NCBI GenBank assembly: GCA_026627345.1
Contig: JAPNUP010000060.1
Location: forward strand, 1-41,204
Direction of reading: 5' to 3'
Length of the DNA: 41,204 bases
From: Bacillota bacterium
GTDB lineage: Bacteria > Bacillota > Bacilli > Alicyclobacillales > SLC66
The stretch's first letter is position 1; the number at the start of each line of letters is the position of its first letter. The notes under the pieces were generated by a model. It saw only the letters and a list, made by a program, of their open reading frames with translations, was not told the DNA's origin and searched no databases. The position numbers and the translations under genes are program-made. Of the stretch, positions 34,062-41,204 are shown piece by piece.

Positions 34062-34628
34062 ATGGCGGCACAGTTTTGCGAACGGTGTGGAACCAAACTG
34101 CAAGAAAGACTCATCTCCGATAAAGAAAGAAAGGCTTGTCCTGCCTGTGACTTTGTGTATTGGGGCGACTACAGTATCGGCGTCGGCGCCCTGGTCATGC
34201 GCGATGACCGACTGCTGCTCGTCAGGCGCAGTGAAGACCCTGGCAAAGGGCTGTGGACCAATCCGGGAGGTTACTGCGAACAAACAGAGCCACTCGAACA
34301 AACCGTTGTCCGCGAGGTCAAGGAGGAAACAGGAGTGACTGCGCGCGTGCGCCACATCGTGGCCCTTCGCGATCGCGCACATGTCATACACAACTTGTAT
34401 GTCGTCTTTGCGATGGATTATGTAGATGGCGAACCGACACCTGATCTCGTAGAAGTCGATCAGGCCGGCTTTTTCACACGTGCTGAGATAGCGCACATGA
34501 ATGTCGCCGGGTTGACCCGCTGGCTAGTGGAAGTCGCCTATGACAAGAGCCAGGGTGGACTCGCGGCAGACCGTAGCCCGCACGTGACCGCCGAAGGCAA
34601 CAGCCTGTTTCGCGTCGTAAAACACTAG
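34062..34628 (+). CDS. NUDIX hydrolase with N-terminal zinc ribbon
   Basis: A 188-residue protein. Two CxxC pairs (FCERCGTK and ACPACDF) form a zinc ribbon before the NUDIX fold. The NUDIX box runs from GGYCEQTEPLEQ through REVKEETGV, matching Gx5Ex7REUxEExGU, so the catalytic residues are present. Family members hydrolyse nucleoside diphosphates linked to other groups; those with a zinc ribbon include NADH pyrophosphatase-like and ADP-ribose hydrolases, but the substrate here is not readable. ATG 34062 has GGGGGG 8 bases upstream. It ends 4 bases from the convergent GH32 gene. Confidence 0.87.
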   Translation: MAAQFCERCGTKLQERLISDKERKACPACDFVYWGDYSIGVGALVMRDDRLLLVRRSEDPGKGLWTNPGGYCEQTEPLEQTVVREVKEETGVTARVRHIVALRDRAHVIHNLYVVFAMDYVDGEPTPDLVEVDQAGFFTRAEIAHMNVAGLTRWLVEVAYDKSQGGLAADRSPHVTAEGNSLFRVVKH

Positions 34629-34632
34629 ATGT

Positions 34633-36066
34633 TTAAGCGAGGTCATAGACTTCAAGTGACGCTACAGTCACTCGACCGCCGACGCTATACAGATCGACTG
34701 CGTGACGATTCACGACACCCGGTAGCACGCAGGACATCGTGACTACGCCATCGTCGACAAACAGCTCTACTGTCGACACGTCGATCACCAGACGAAAGGT
34801 GAGGTGCACGTCCGTAGGCACGTAAGGTATCGTGCGCAAGACGCGATCGGTCTCACTGTGTACGCGCAAAAGTTGTAGCGCTTGAAGCGTTGTCGAGAAT
34901 GCGAAGATTAGCACAGGATCTGCCGAGTCAGCGAGAGAAAGCCGCAATCCCACCTCTTGCGCGTCTCCTTGTCCGATAGCATAGGAAACGACTACCTCGA
35001 AAGTCCCCATAGTAGGCGCTGGCACGCTGCAAAGCTCGTTTGGCACCAGCGTGCGCGTCATTGCAGGATCCACCGTTAAGACAGGCTTGCGGTTTGCGCG
35101 CAGTGTCTCGACCGGCGCAAACCGCAGATGCTTGTCCGCCCCGAGTGTCAGGACGCGCGGCAGTGACATACATCCGCACCAGCCTTGCGCTTGTACAGGA
35201 CCGTATCCGCGAAACCACGGCATCCAATCCCAGCCGTTCATCCAGGCCACCACCACACGTCGTCCAGCGGAATCTTCGAGCGTCTGAGGCGCGTAGAAGT
35301 CGAGACCGTAATCGACCTGACCCGTGATCTCCGCAGTGAATGCGCCTGACGTATAATCCAGATGTCCGATCAGATACGTGGTTTGCCGATCCGGCAACCC
35401 GATCGGCGAGAACATCAACACGTCTTTCCCATCCATCGAGAAGAAATCAGGGCATTCCCACATCGAGCCCTGTGACCCGTCACTTTGTGCCGCAATCCCA
35501 ATATAAACCCAGTCTGTTAGATGCGCCGACTTATACAAGACGACTGCGCCCTGATCGTCAATCTGAGTCCCGAGTAGCATGTACCACGCGTCCTCATGCC
35601 GCCAGACCTTCGGATCGCGAAAGTGCTCTGTGCAGCCCGGCGGTTGCCCCTCGAGCACGGGGTTGCGGTCATATTTGTCAAAGTGCACGCCATCAGCACT
35701 TGTGGCTAGACACTGCACTTGTCGCAAGTGTCCATCCTGATAGGTGGACCCTGTGTAGACCACTTTCAGTAGCCCAGCATCCTCCACTGCAGTGCCTGAG
35801 AAGCAACCGCCTTCTGTATCCGCATCGTACGCCTGACTCGGTGCAAGCGCGATCGGCTGGTGGATGAAGTGCAGCCCATCTGTCGTCGTCGCATGCCCCC
35901 AGTGCATCGGGCCCCAGTGAGTGGCTTTCGGATTATGCTGGTAGAAGAGGTGATACACGCCGCCATAGTAAATCAGACCATTCGGGTCGTTGATCCAGTT
36001 TTCCGGCGCTGTAAAGTGCAATCGCGGGCGAAGATCCGTTGTGATGCTATTCTCGCTGTCTACCAT
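34633..36066 (-). CDS. GH32 beta-fructosidase (sucrose-6-phosphate hydrolase/levanase type)
   Basis: A 477-residue enzyme without signal peptide, so cytoplasmic. The three GH32 catalytic residues are visible: nucleophile D27 in WINDPNG, transition-state stabiliser D151 in FRDPK, and acid/base E204 in WECPD. A C-terminal beta-sandwich follows (about 330-477). It hydrolyses fructose-ended sugars such as sucrose, sucrose-6-phosphate or short fructans. No sucrose PTS or fructokinase lies beside it. It begins 7 bases after the stop of the sensor kinase gene, so the two are very probably one transcript, which is an unusual pair. Confidence 0.9.
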   Translation of the reverse strand: MVDSENSITTDLRPRLHFTAPENWINDPNGLIYYGGVYHLFYQHNPKATHWGPMHWGHATTTDGLHFIHQPIALAPSQAYDADTEGGCFSGTAVEDAGLLKVVYTGSTYQDGHLRQVQCLATSADGVHFDKYDRNPVLEGQPPGCTEHFRDPKVWRHEDAWYMLLGTQIDDQGAVVLYKSAHLTDWVYIGIAAQSDGSQGSMWECPDFFSMDGKDVLMFSPIGLPDRQTTYLIGHLDYTSGAFTAEITGQVDYGLDFYAPQTLEDSAGRRVVVAWMNGWDWMPWFRGYGPVQAQGWCGCMSLPRVLTLGADKHLRFAPVETLRANRKPVLTVDPAMTRTLVPNELCSVPAPTMGTFEVVVSYAIGQGDAQEVGLRLSLADSADPVLIFAFSTTLQALQLLRVHSETDRVLRTIPYVPTDVHLTFRLVIDVSTVELFVDDGVVTMSCVLPGVVNRHAVDLYSVGGRVTVASLEVYDLA

Positions 36067-36073
36067 CGACCCT

Positions 36074-37588
36074 TTAGCCCCCCATCACGACGTTCGTCAT
36101 GTCTCTCAGCGTGACCCAACCATCGTTCTTTGTCGACATAGGTGCACCGATTTCCCCTACATGGTGCAAAGGCAAGATGACTTGGACCGTGGTCCCGTGT
36201 CCGATCTGACTCACGATCTCGAGCGACCCTTGATGCAGTTCCATGATCTTTCGGCACACCATAAGCCCGAGGCCAGTGCCTTTTTCCTTGGTCGTATAGA
36301 AAGGCTCCCCCAGTTTCGTCAGTCGCGCTTGACTGATCCCTTTACCTTCATCGCCAATCTCCACAACAACACAGTCATCTTGCTCGCGAAGTGTGATAAA
36401 CGTACGTCCCCCTTCAGGCATAGCCTCGATGGCATTGAGCAGGACGTTGATAAAAACCTGTTTGAGTTGATTCGGCTCGCCGAAGACGAGCGCATCAAAG
36501 GCCAAGTAATCTGTGAAAATCATCACGTTGTTCAAGTGCGCCTGAGGGCTGATCAAAGCGATGACCTCTTCCACCAACGGCGCCACCACCGTCGGCACCA
36601 TCGCTACCGCTTGCGGCTTGGCCAGCAATAGCAATTCGCTCAGCACCTTGTCCACCCGTTCGAGTTCACCCAAGATCATATCCATATACCGTGAATGAGC
36701 ATCATCTATAGTCGGTCGCATCAACTGCGCAAACCCTTTGATCACCGTCATCGGATTGCGTATCTCATGCGCGATGCCTGCCGCTAATTGGCCTGCCATC
36801 GCCAACTTTTCCGTTTGCATGATCGCCTGCTCCAGACGCTTTCGTTCCGTCACATCGCGGCCGATGTCTATGACCTGTACGACCTCACCTTTGGCGTTTC
36901 GTACGATCTTCACTGTATTCTCAATCCAGACATAGTGCCCTGCCTTGTGCCGCACCCGACAGGTAAAATGCGTGACATCCTCGCCACGGGCCACTTGTTC
37001 AGCGATCACGTCAAGCTGCGAAAGATCATCCGGATGATAGATAGACGCAACGGTCTTACCAAGTAATTCTTCTGACTGGTAACCCAGCACCTTTTCGATA
37101 GCAGGAGACAGGTATTCCAGCTGACCTTGGCAGTTAGCGAACGTTATCACATCTTGCGCTTGCTCTGCGAGCAAGAGAAAGCGTTCCCGTGCGGCCCGCG
37201 CATCCTTCTGATAGTAGCGACGCTTGGAGATATCGCGGTACATGCCAATGAGCAAACGATCCTTCCCTTGTCGCCAAGGTGTAATAGAGAGCTGGACCGG
37301 GATCTCGCGCCCATCGCGGTGACAGGCCATCGTCTCGATGGGACGTCCGTCAAAAGGTACGCGCTGTTGCGTGCAAAACCGTCGGAGAATTTCTGTATAC
37401 ACAGCCTTCATCCGCGAGGGAATGATCGGTGAGATCGGTTGGCCCAAGCACTCGTCGTGGGTATAGCCAAACATGCGTTCGGCTGCGCGGTTCCAAAACA
37501 CGGCAACGCCTTTCTCGTCGATGACGACCACAGCGTCACCAAGGGCTTGCACGATACTATATAAAGTGGTGGGTCTAAGGGGCAGCAC
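36074..37588 (-). CDS. PAS-PAS sensor histidine kinase, sporulation-kinase type
   Basis: A 504-residue kinase with no membrane segment. Two PAS domains (about 10-125 and 135-255) are followed by the phosphoacceptor H274 in AAGIAHEIRNPMTVIKGFAQ and an ATPase domain with N box NVLLNAIEAMPEGG, G1 DEGKGI and G2 GTGLGL. The phosphoacceptor motif is that of the KinA-KinE/Spo0F phosphorelay kinases. No response regulator is adjacent, which supports an orphan kinase that feeds a phosphorelay. GTG 37588 has GGAGG 7 bases upstream; ATG 37630 has no comparable site. The GH32 gene follows 7 bases on. PAS ligand unknown; cytosolic redox or metabolite sensing is possible. Confidence 0.9.
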   Translation of the reverse strand: MLPLRPTTLYSIVQALGDAVVVIDEKGVAVFWNRAAERMFGYTHDECLGQPISPIIPSRMKAVYTEILRRFCTQQRVPFDGRPIETMACHRDGREIPVQLSITPWRQGKDRLLIGMYRDISKRRYYQKDARAARERFLLLAEQAQDVITFANCQGQLEYLSPAIEKVLGYQSEELLGKTVASIYHPDDLSQLDVIAEQVARGEDVTHFTCRVRHKAGHYVWIENTVKIVRNAKGEVVQVIDIGRDVTERKRLEQAIMQTEKLAMAGQLAAGIAHEIRNPMTVIKGFAQLMRPTIDDAHSRYMDMILGELERVDKVLSELLLLAKPQAVAMVPTVVAPLVEEVIALISPQAHLNNVMIFTDYLAFDALVFGEPNQLKQVFINVLLNAIEAMPEGGRTFITLREQDDCVVVEIGDEGKGISQARLTKLGEPFYTTKEKGTGLGLMVCRKIMELHQGSLEIVSQIGHGTTVQVILPLHHVGEIGAPMSTKNDGWVTLRDMTNVVMGG

Positions 37589-37630
37589 AACCGAACCTCC
37601 GTGAACATGAAAGCCTCTACGCCAACTCAT

Positions 37631-37649
37631 GAGGTCAGCCTATGACCTC
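37631..37649. promoter_or_regulatory. Dyad at the start of the kinase - GH32 transcript
   Basis: GAGGTCA (37631-37637) and TGACCTC (37643-37649) are exact inverted copies 5 bases apart, and ATGAGG/CCTCAT add outer symmetry. They lie right downstream of a promoter-like sequence, where a repressor could act. Confidence 0.4.
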
Positions 37650-37652
37650 CTC

Positions 37653-37681
37653 ATTTTGCGACGTGATTCTGCGCGCGTCAA
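37653..37681 (-). promoter_or_regulatory. Probable promoter of the kinase - GH32 operon
   Basis: Minus strand TTGACG (37676-37681), 17-base spacer, CAAAAT (37653-37658). The start codon lies about 65 bases downstream. Confidence 0.45.
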
Positions 37682-37763
37682 TAGTACTCAGGAGCATGCG
37701 TCAGCGTCACTCGTGCGAAGAACGGTGTGCGAGAAGCCTCTTCGTTAAGCTGCGCGCAAACAG

Positions 37764-37793
37764 CCTGCCGCCTTTGCATCGCAAGGCGGCAGG
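37764..37793 (-). terminator. Terminator of the CE7 esterase gene
   Basis: CCTGCCGCCTT and AAGGCGGCAGG pair (11 bp), with a further GC/GC pair after a one-base bulge, just after the esterase stop codon. The minus strand then reads CTGTTTGC, so the T-tract is weak. Confidence 0.6.
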
Positions 37794-37801
37794 GTACTTG
37801 C

Positions 37802-38761
37802 CTAGTCAGCGAGGAAAAATGACAGGGTAGCGTCTGCGAACCCCGGCAGATGTTCGTGGCCGAAGTCTGGGTACAAAAGGTAGCGCTTCTCTGAAGGAAT
37901 CCGATTGTATGCAGCAAACTGCGTGGACGGCGGGCAGATGGTATCCGCCAAGCCTACGGCCATCTGCACTTTTCCCCGGATGCGAGAAGCCAAATGTTGC
38001 ACGTCAATGTAGCCAAGTGTCGTAAAGATTTCCTCTTCTCGTTCATGACGCGGATCGTGACTGCGAAAATAATTCCGCAATTCTTGATACGCTTGCGTCG
38101 CGAGATCCATCTCCCACACCCGGCGATAGTCGCACAAAAATGGATAGGCCGGCGCCACTTTGGCAATCCGTGGTTCGAGTGCCGCACAGGCGAGCGTCAA
38201 TCCACCACCTTGTGAGCCACCAGTCGCATACACCTTCGTCGCATCCACTTCTGGCAATTGCATCGCGACTTCAGCCAACTTCGCCGTGTCGAGAAACACC
38301 TGCCTAAAGAGTAGCTGATCCGGGTGATCATCCAAGCCACGGATGATGTGTCCGTTCAACGTGGTTCCGCGCACACTCCCGCAGTCTTGCGACGACCCGC
38401 CCTGCCCTCGTACATCCATGGCGAGTACGGAAAAGCCGAGCGCCGCATACCCCACCTTGTCGAGCCAGTCTCCTGCATGCCCGGCATAACCGTGAAACAT
38501 CAAAATCGCTGGATGAGGCTCACCGACCTGCTTGGGCCGCGCGTACTTCGCGTGAATCCGCGCCCCGCCAACCCCTGTGAAATACAAATCAAAACATTCG
38601 ACGCCTGGTGCTATGAAGTTACTTGCGACCAGTTCTACAGCAGGATCAATCGCTTTCATGTCAGCGAGTCCACGCTGCCAGTAAGCGTCAAAATCCTCTG
38701 GCTTCGGGTTTCTGCCCTCATAGGTGAGCAGTTGCGCAAGCGGCAGATCGATTAAAGGCAC
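37802..38761 (-). CDS. CE7 acetyl xylan esterase / cephalosporin C deacetylase
   Basis: A 319-residue alpha/beta hydrolase without signal peptide. The CE7 marks are present: RGQGG (118-122), nucleophile S183 in GGSQGG, D273 in GLADTICPP and H302 in GHEHLPG. Family enzymes form hexamers in the cytoplasm and remove acetyl groups from imported short xylo-oligosaccharides. The start is GTG 38761 with AGGGGG 8 bases upstream. No xylanase or xyloside transporter lies beside it. It probably forms a single-gene transcript, with a terminator at 37764-37793 and another hairpin upstream at 38859-38888. Confidence 0.92.
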   Translation of the reverse strand: MPLIDLPLAQLLTYEGRNPKPEDFDAYWQRGLADMKAIDPAVELVASNFIAPGVECFDLYFTGVGGARIHAKYARPKQVGEPHPAILMFHGYAGHAGDWLDKVGYAALGFSVLAMDVRGQGGSSQDCGSVRGTTLNGHIIRGLDDHPDQLLFRQVFLDTAKLAEVAMQLPEVDATKVYATGGSQGGGLTLACAALEPRIAKVAPAYPFLCDYRRVWEMDLATQAYQELRNYFRSHDPRHEREEEIFTTLGYIDVQHLASRIRGKVQMAVGLADTICPPSTQFAAYNRIPSEKRYLLYPDFGHEHLPGFADATLSFFLAD

Positions 38762-38858
38762 GCTGTCATCCCCCTATCAGCATCTAGCAACAGCATATCA
38801 CACGATATCGTCTTCTTGGCTAACATCCTGCGCGCGAAGTCTGAGGCCTGGGATAGAC

Positions 38859-38888
38859 AAAAGCGCTCACTTCCCGAGCTGTGAGCGC
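38859..38888 (-). terminator. Terminator of the TIM-barrel isomerase gene
   Basis: GCGCTCAC (38863-38870) and GTGAGCGC (38881-38888) pair exactly; on the minus strand TTTTG follows. It lies 12 bases after the stop codon. Confidence 0.68.
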
Positions 38889-38899
38889 CTTTATGAACT

Positions 38900-39748
38900 C
38901 TACGACTCAGACGCTAAGGCTTGCTCAGCCTCCGTCAGACACGCCAGTGCACGCGGCACTTCTAGGGCAAAGTCCTCAAAGTGACACTCCACCGAAACCC
39001 CTTGATCATACCCGGTTGACTTGAGCACTCGGAGCAGATCTCGCATATCTCCCACATCGCTCGGCGCAAATCCTGGATAACGCCGCTCTTCTTTATTCGC
39101 CACATGGATATGCGACAGTAAGTGAGCGGTCTGACTCAGCACAGCCAAGGGCTCTCTTTGTGCATACATGTGGTAGGTATCGGCAAGTAGTCGCACCCGG
39201 CTTAACCCAAGCCGCTCTACCCACCTGGCCGCCTCGACAACTGTATTTAAAATGTCAGACTCAGCGCTTCGCAAAGGTTCAATAACCATCATAACGTCAG
39301 AGCCTTCCGTCTCCTGTTGGCAGATCTCGAGGAACCGGGCGATCTGTGCGTCAGCCTGATCGCGTGAGAAGCCAGCCGGAGCCGAACGAGCCCGGCCGCT
39401 GCCAAAAACCAGACGCTGCACACCCAAACCGTCAGCGCGATCCACCACACGCGCCATATACGCCTGCAGCGCATGTGTATCTGCCTGTGGCCCGACGATG
39501 GGCAGCGTCTCCGGAATCAAGCTGTTACAAGCGAATATGGGAAGGGGCGCAAACGACAAAGCCGTCCGAACGACATCATACTCCTGCTCCGTCAAAGCCA
39601 TGAGACTGGACACCGTCAGTTCGACAAATGAGAATCCAGCGTCAAAGACCGTATCGATCTGTCGCAACAGTCCAGCTAGCCTGACTTGCACGTCCTGTCC
39701 GGTTGCCTCACCTCTCGTCCAAGCTGACAAACAGCATCCATATTGCAT
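38900..39748 (-). CDS. Sugar phosphate isomerase/epimerase-like TIM-barrel protein
   Basis: A 282-residue protein of the xylose isomerase-like (AP_endonuc_2) fold. Metal-binding positions of the family are recognisable: VIEPLR with its glutamate, LLADTYHMYAQRE with aspartate and histidine, SHIHVANKEERRYP with histidine, and VSVECHF with the last glutamate. Family members are ketose 3-epimerases, hydroxypyruvate isomerases or inosose dehydratases; the exact reaction cannot be told. ATG 39748 has AAGGAG 9 bases upstream, within the longer open frame that begins at 39769. A membrane protein gene lies 30 bases upstream on the same strand. Confidence 0.8.
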   Translation of the reverse strand: MQYGCCLSAWTRGEATGQDVQVRLAGLLRQIDTVFDAGFSFVELTVSSLMALTEQEYDVVRTALSFAPLPIFACNSLIPETLPIVGPQADTHALQAYMARVVDRADGLGVQRLVFGSGRARSAPAGFSRDQADAQIARFLEICQQETEGSDVMMVIEPLRSAESDILNTVVEAARWVERLGLSRVRLLADTYHMYAQREPLAVLSQTAHLLSHIHVANKEERRYPGFAPSDVGDMRDLLRVLKSTGYDQGVSVECHFEDFALEVPRALACLTEAEQALASES

Positions 39749-39778
39749 GCGCGTCATCTCCTTATCCATACAGTCGGC

Positions 39779-40306
39779 TCATTTTGGTGCACTTTGCGCA
39801 AAAGACCGGGCTCGCAAGTACAACATGATTCCAGTAAATGCGTAGTAGGCAAATACGAGGGCAAACAGCCCAAGGCTAGATCCATCGGACAGCAGTGAAG
39901 GGGCCGGAGCAGTTGGCGACTGTGCCCCACTTTGTAGCAAAGAACCATCTGTAGAAAAATCTGTTAAAAGTCGCGCCAGAAAGAGTAGCGTAACGATTGC
40001 GCCAATCCATAGATTCATCCGATAATGCATGACGCCTCCCCGTTCTTCATAACGAACAGTGCGCATCGCTATGCCGCCAAGCACGACACCGAGTACAAGC
40101 CCGACTGCGTACCACAAGAAAACAGCTGTCGGAACCACGGAAGCCTGCAAAACCGGAATCAACACCAGCAACAAAAGCCAGATGACAGTACGCGTCAGCA
40201 ATCTGCGCGACTGCAGCGGGATAAAGCGCACGGTTCGCGACACACGACGGTATAGAGAGTAACCGAGCAATAACACGATAATGACAATACTTGAGGACAA
40301 CGCCAT
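39779..40306 (-). CDS. Membrane protein, possibly DUF1453/CcdC-like
   Basis: A 175-residue protein with about four or five spans: one at the N-terminus (SSSIVIIVLLLGYSLY), then a basic loop RFIPLQSRRLLTRT, two spans, the loop RTVRYEERGGVMHYRMN and two more. This order resembles the DUF1453/CcdC group, but the match is by pattern only. The start is uncertain: ATG 40306 has AGGAG only 2 bases upstream, TTG 40300 has better spacing, and the frame is open to 40378. It lies 30 bases before the isomerase gene and is probably co-transcribed. Confidence 0.6.
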   Translation of the reverse strand: MALSSSIVIIVLLLGYSLYRRVSRTVRFIPLQSRRLLTRTVIWLLLLVLIPVLQASVVPTAVFLWYAVGLVLGVVLGGIAMRTVRYEERGGVMHYRMNLWIGAIVTLLFLARLLTDFSTDGSLLQSGAQSPTAPAPSLLSDGSSLGLFALVFAYYAFTGIMLYLRARSFAQSAPK

Positions 40307-40569
40307 CACTCCTGTCGAAAAGGCGGCTACGATAGCGCCATATGTACCATCTCTTCGAGGTATGCATACGGCACGCAAATGATCCGAATCTCCATGGTGA
40401 TCCCCCCGACTCAGTACTCATCGCCATCATTCTATGAAAAGACATCCTTTTAGAAAAGTCATGCCTACCCTTGGACCAGAAACGCAAGACGTGCTCTTAG
40501 CCTGCACGAATAAAAAGACAGGAAACAGGCAATCTCACGTTTCAAGACTGCCCTTCAAACTCAGACCAG
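40307..40569. other. Intergenic region without a recognised gene
   Basis: About 260 bases between the membrane protein and the isochorismatase-family genes. I see no coding frame with a ribosome binding site and no clear RNA. On the minus strand a weak hairpin (GGCA/TGCC, about 40527-40555) followed by TTTTTATT near 40505-40512 could end the isochorismatase-family transcript. Confidence 0.4.
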
Positions 40570-41136
40570 TCAATTCGCCAGTGATGCTACCCACTGCTCG
40601 ACCGTACACACCTCTGCCTGTCTAGGAAACACCTTCTCCAAGAGCACGCGATGTACTTCCGGATCCGCGTCCATACAAGCATCGTTCAGCACGGTCAGCG
40701 AGAAGTCTTTGTCCGCTGCTTCGCGGAGTGTCGAAAGCACGACTCCACTGGTCGCGATACCCGTGAGAATCAACGAGTCGATCTGTTGCGCGCGGAGAAT
40801 CACCTCCAGAGTACTACCGGCAAAAGCACTCACTCGGTACTTGGTCACGATCGGTTCACCGGGTGCAGGCTGCACGGACTCGTGAATCTGCGTCGCATGA
40901 TCCGCAACGGTCATACCGCCTACTTGAGAAATGCGCGAGAAGCCCAGATTGCGCGGACTGACTTCCGGATAGCCTTCACTGAAACCCACGCGTACGAAGA
41001 TCACAAAAATCCCGTGCTTGCGAGCGGCGGCCAGGGCTGATTGTACTGGTAACAGCGCCTCAGGACTTTCGGCAAATCGCGAAACGATGCCATTTTGGAC
41101 ATCCATGATGAGCAAAGCGCGGCGTTGATTCGACAT
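40570..41136 (-). CDS. Isochorismatase-family hydrolase without the usual cysteine
   Basis: A 188-residue protein of the isochorismatase-like fold. D12 in LIMDVQNG and K99 in VTKYRVSAF match two of the family's catalytic triad. The third, a cysteine in TxxCV of nicotinamidases and other amidohydrolases, is replaced: GIATSGVVLST has Val132 there. True isochorismatases also lack this cysteine, and a group with the same GIATSGVVLST motif is common. So it is probably not a nicotinamidase; the substrate is open. No siderophore or phenazine genes lie nearby. AAGGAG stands upstream of ATG 41136. Confidence 0.85.
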   Translation of the reverse strand: MSNQRRALLIMDVQNGIVSRFAESPEALLPVQSALAAARKHGIFVIFVRVGFSEGYPEVSPRNLGFSRISQVGGMTVADHATQIHESVQPAPGEPIVTKYRVSAFAGSTLEVILRAQQIDSLILTGIATSGVVLSTLREAADKDFSLTVLNDACMDADPEVHRVLLEKVFPRQAEVCTVEQWVASLAN

Positions 41137-41204
41137 GAGTAAACACTCCTTGGTGAGTTATGAACATTCTCGTCTATTCTACCGTCTTTTCTATACGTGC
41201 GCAC

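Noticed and set aside
33945-34496. Upstream extension of the small membrane protein frame to 334 residues
   Set aside because: The extra 184 residues are antisense to the NUDIX gene, have mixed cysteine/histidine-rich composition and no ribosome binding site; ATG 33944 has a strong one.
1-41204. Apparent abundance of GATC/CGATCG words
   Set aside because: It looks frequent by eye, but I could not count it against the expected number, and codon use could explain it.
1-41204. CRISPR arrays, transposons, tRNA genes, attachment sites
   Set aside because: No regularly spaced repeats, transposase frames or tRNA-like cloverleafs were found.

Overview
The window looks like chromosome of a moderately GC-rich, spore-forming, acid-adapted member of the Bacillota, most like the Alicyclobacillaceae. 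The basis is indirect: a secreted kumamolisin-like S53 (acid) protease, a maltose-type ABC uptake operon without its own ATPase gene, a PAS histidine kinase of the sporulation-kinase type with no response regulator beside it, strong AGGAGG-type ribosome binding sites with frequent GTG/TTG starts, and many tight hairpin terminators. I see no rRNA, tRNA, CRISPR array, insertion sequence or prophage; no gap between genes exceeds about 300 bases.

Layout. 1-3707 (-) is the first 1,235 codons of a giant cyclic beta-1,2-glucan synthase-like membrane protein, cut by the window edge. 3873-4952 (-) is serC. 5191-11224 (+) is an envelope block: a class A penicillin-binding protein with deviating glycosyltransferase motifs, then a translationally coupled trio (O-antigen-ligase/polymerase-like membrane protein, a novel membrane-anchored exported protein, a lipoprotein). 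11287-11664 (-) is panD; 11824-13221 (+) an amino acid permease; 13218-14570 (-) a PaaK/CapK-like adenylate-forming ligase whose stop codon overlaps that of the permease. 14690-16606 (-) is the S53 protease and 16835-17902 (+) a COG0701/ArsP-like permease, divergently transcribed from two near-consensus sigma-A promoters.

17975-24098 (-) is a maltodextrin operon: substrate-binding protein, two permeases, a GH13 neopullulanase/cyclomaltodextrinase and a LacI-type regulator, with a consensus promoter and a perfect 12-bp palindromic operator at 24258-24310. 24393-25304 (-) is a secreted Ig-like protein. 25389-29115 (-) is an ABC exporter - MarR regulator - MFS transporter operon with a 16-bp perfect palindrome over its -10 box. 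29265-30959 (+) is an M3 oligopeptidase. 30963-33272 (-) has an FGGY sugar kinase and a ZIP metal transporter; 33492-33944 (-) a small membrane protein; 34062-34628 (+) a NUDIX hydrolase. 34633-37588 (-) couples an orphan sensor kinase to a GH32 sucrase/fructanase. 37802-41136 (-) has a CE7 acetyl esterase, a sugar isomerase/epimerase-like TIM barrel, a membrane protein and an isochorismatase-family hydrolase.

The theme is carbohydrate scavenging (starch, sucrose/fructan, acetylated xylan), peptide use and envelope polymer building. The parts least explained by known families are the three-gene membrane cassette at 7608-11224, the sedolisin lacking its expected calcium-site aspartates, and a 28-base hairpin repeat found three times, always in the same orientation and each time just upstream of a minus-strand gene linked to sugars.
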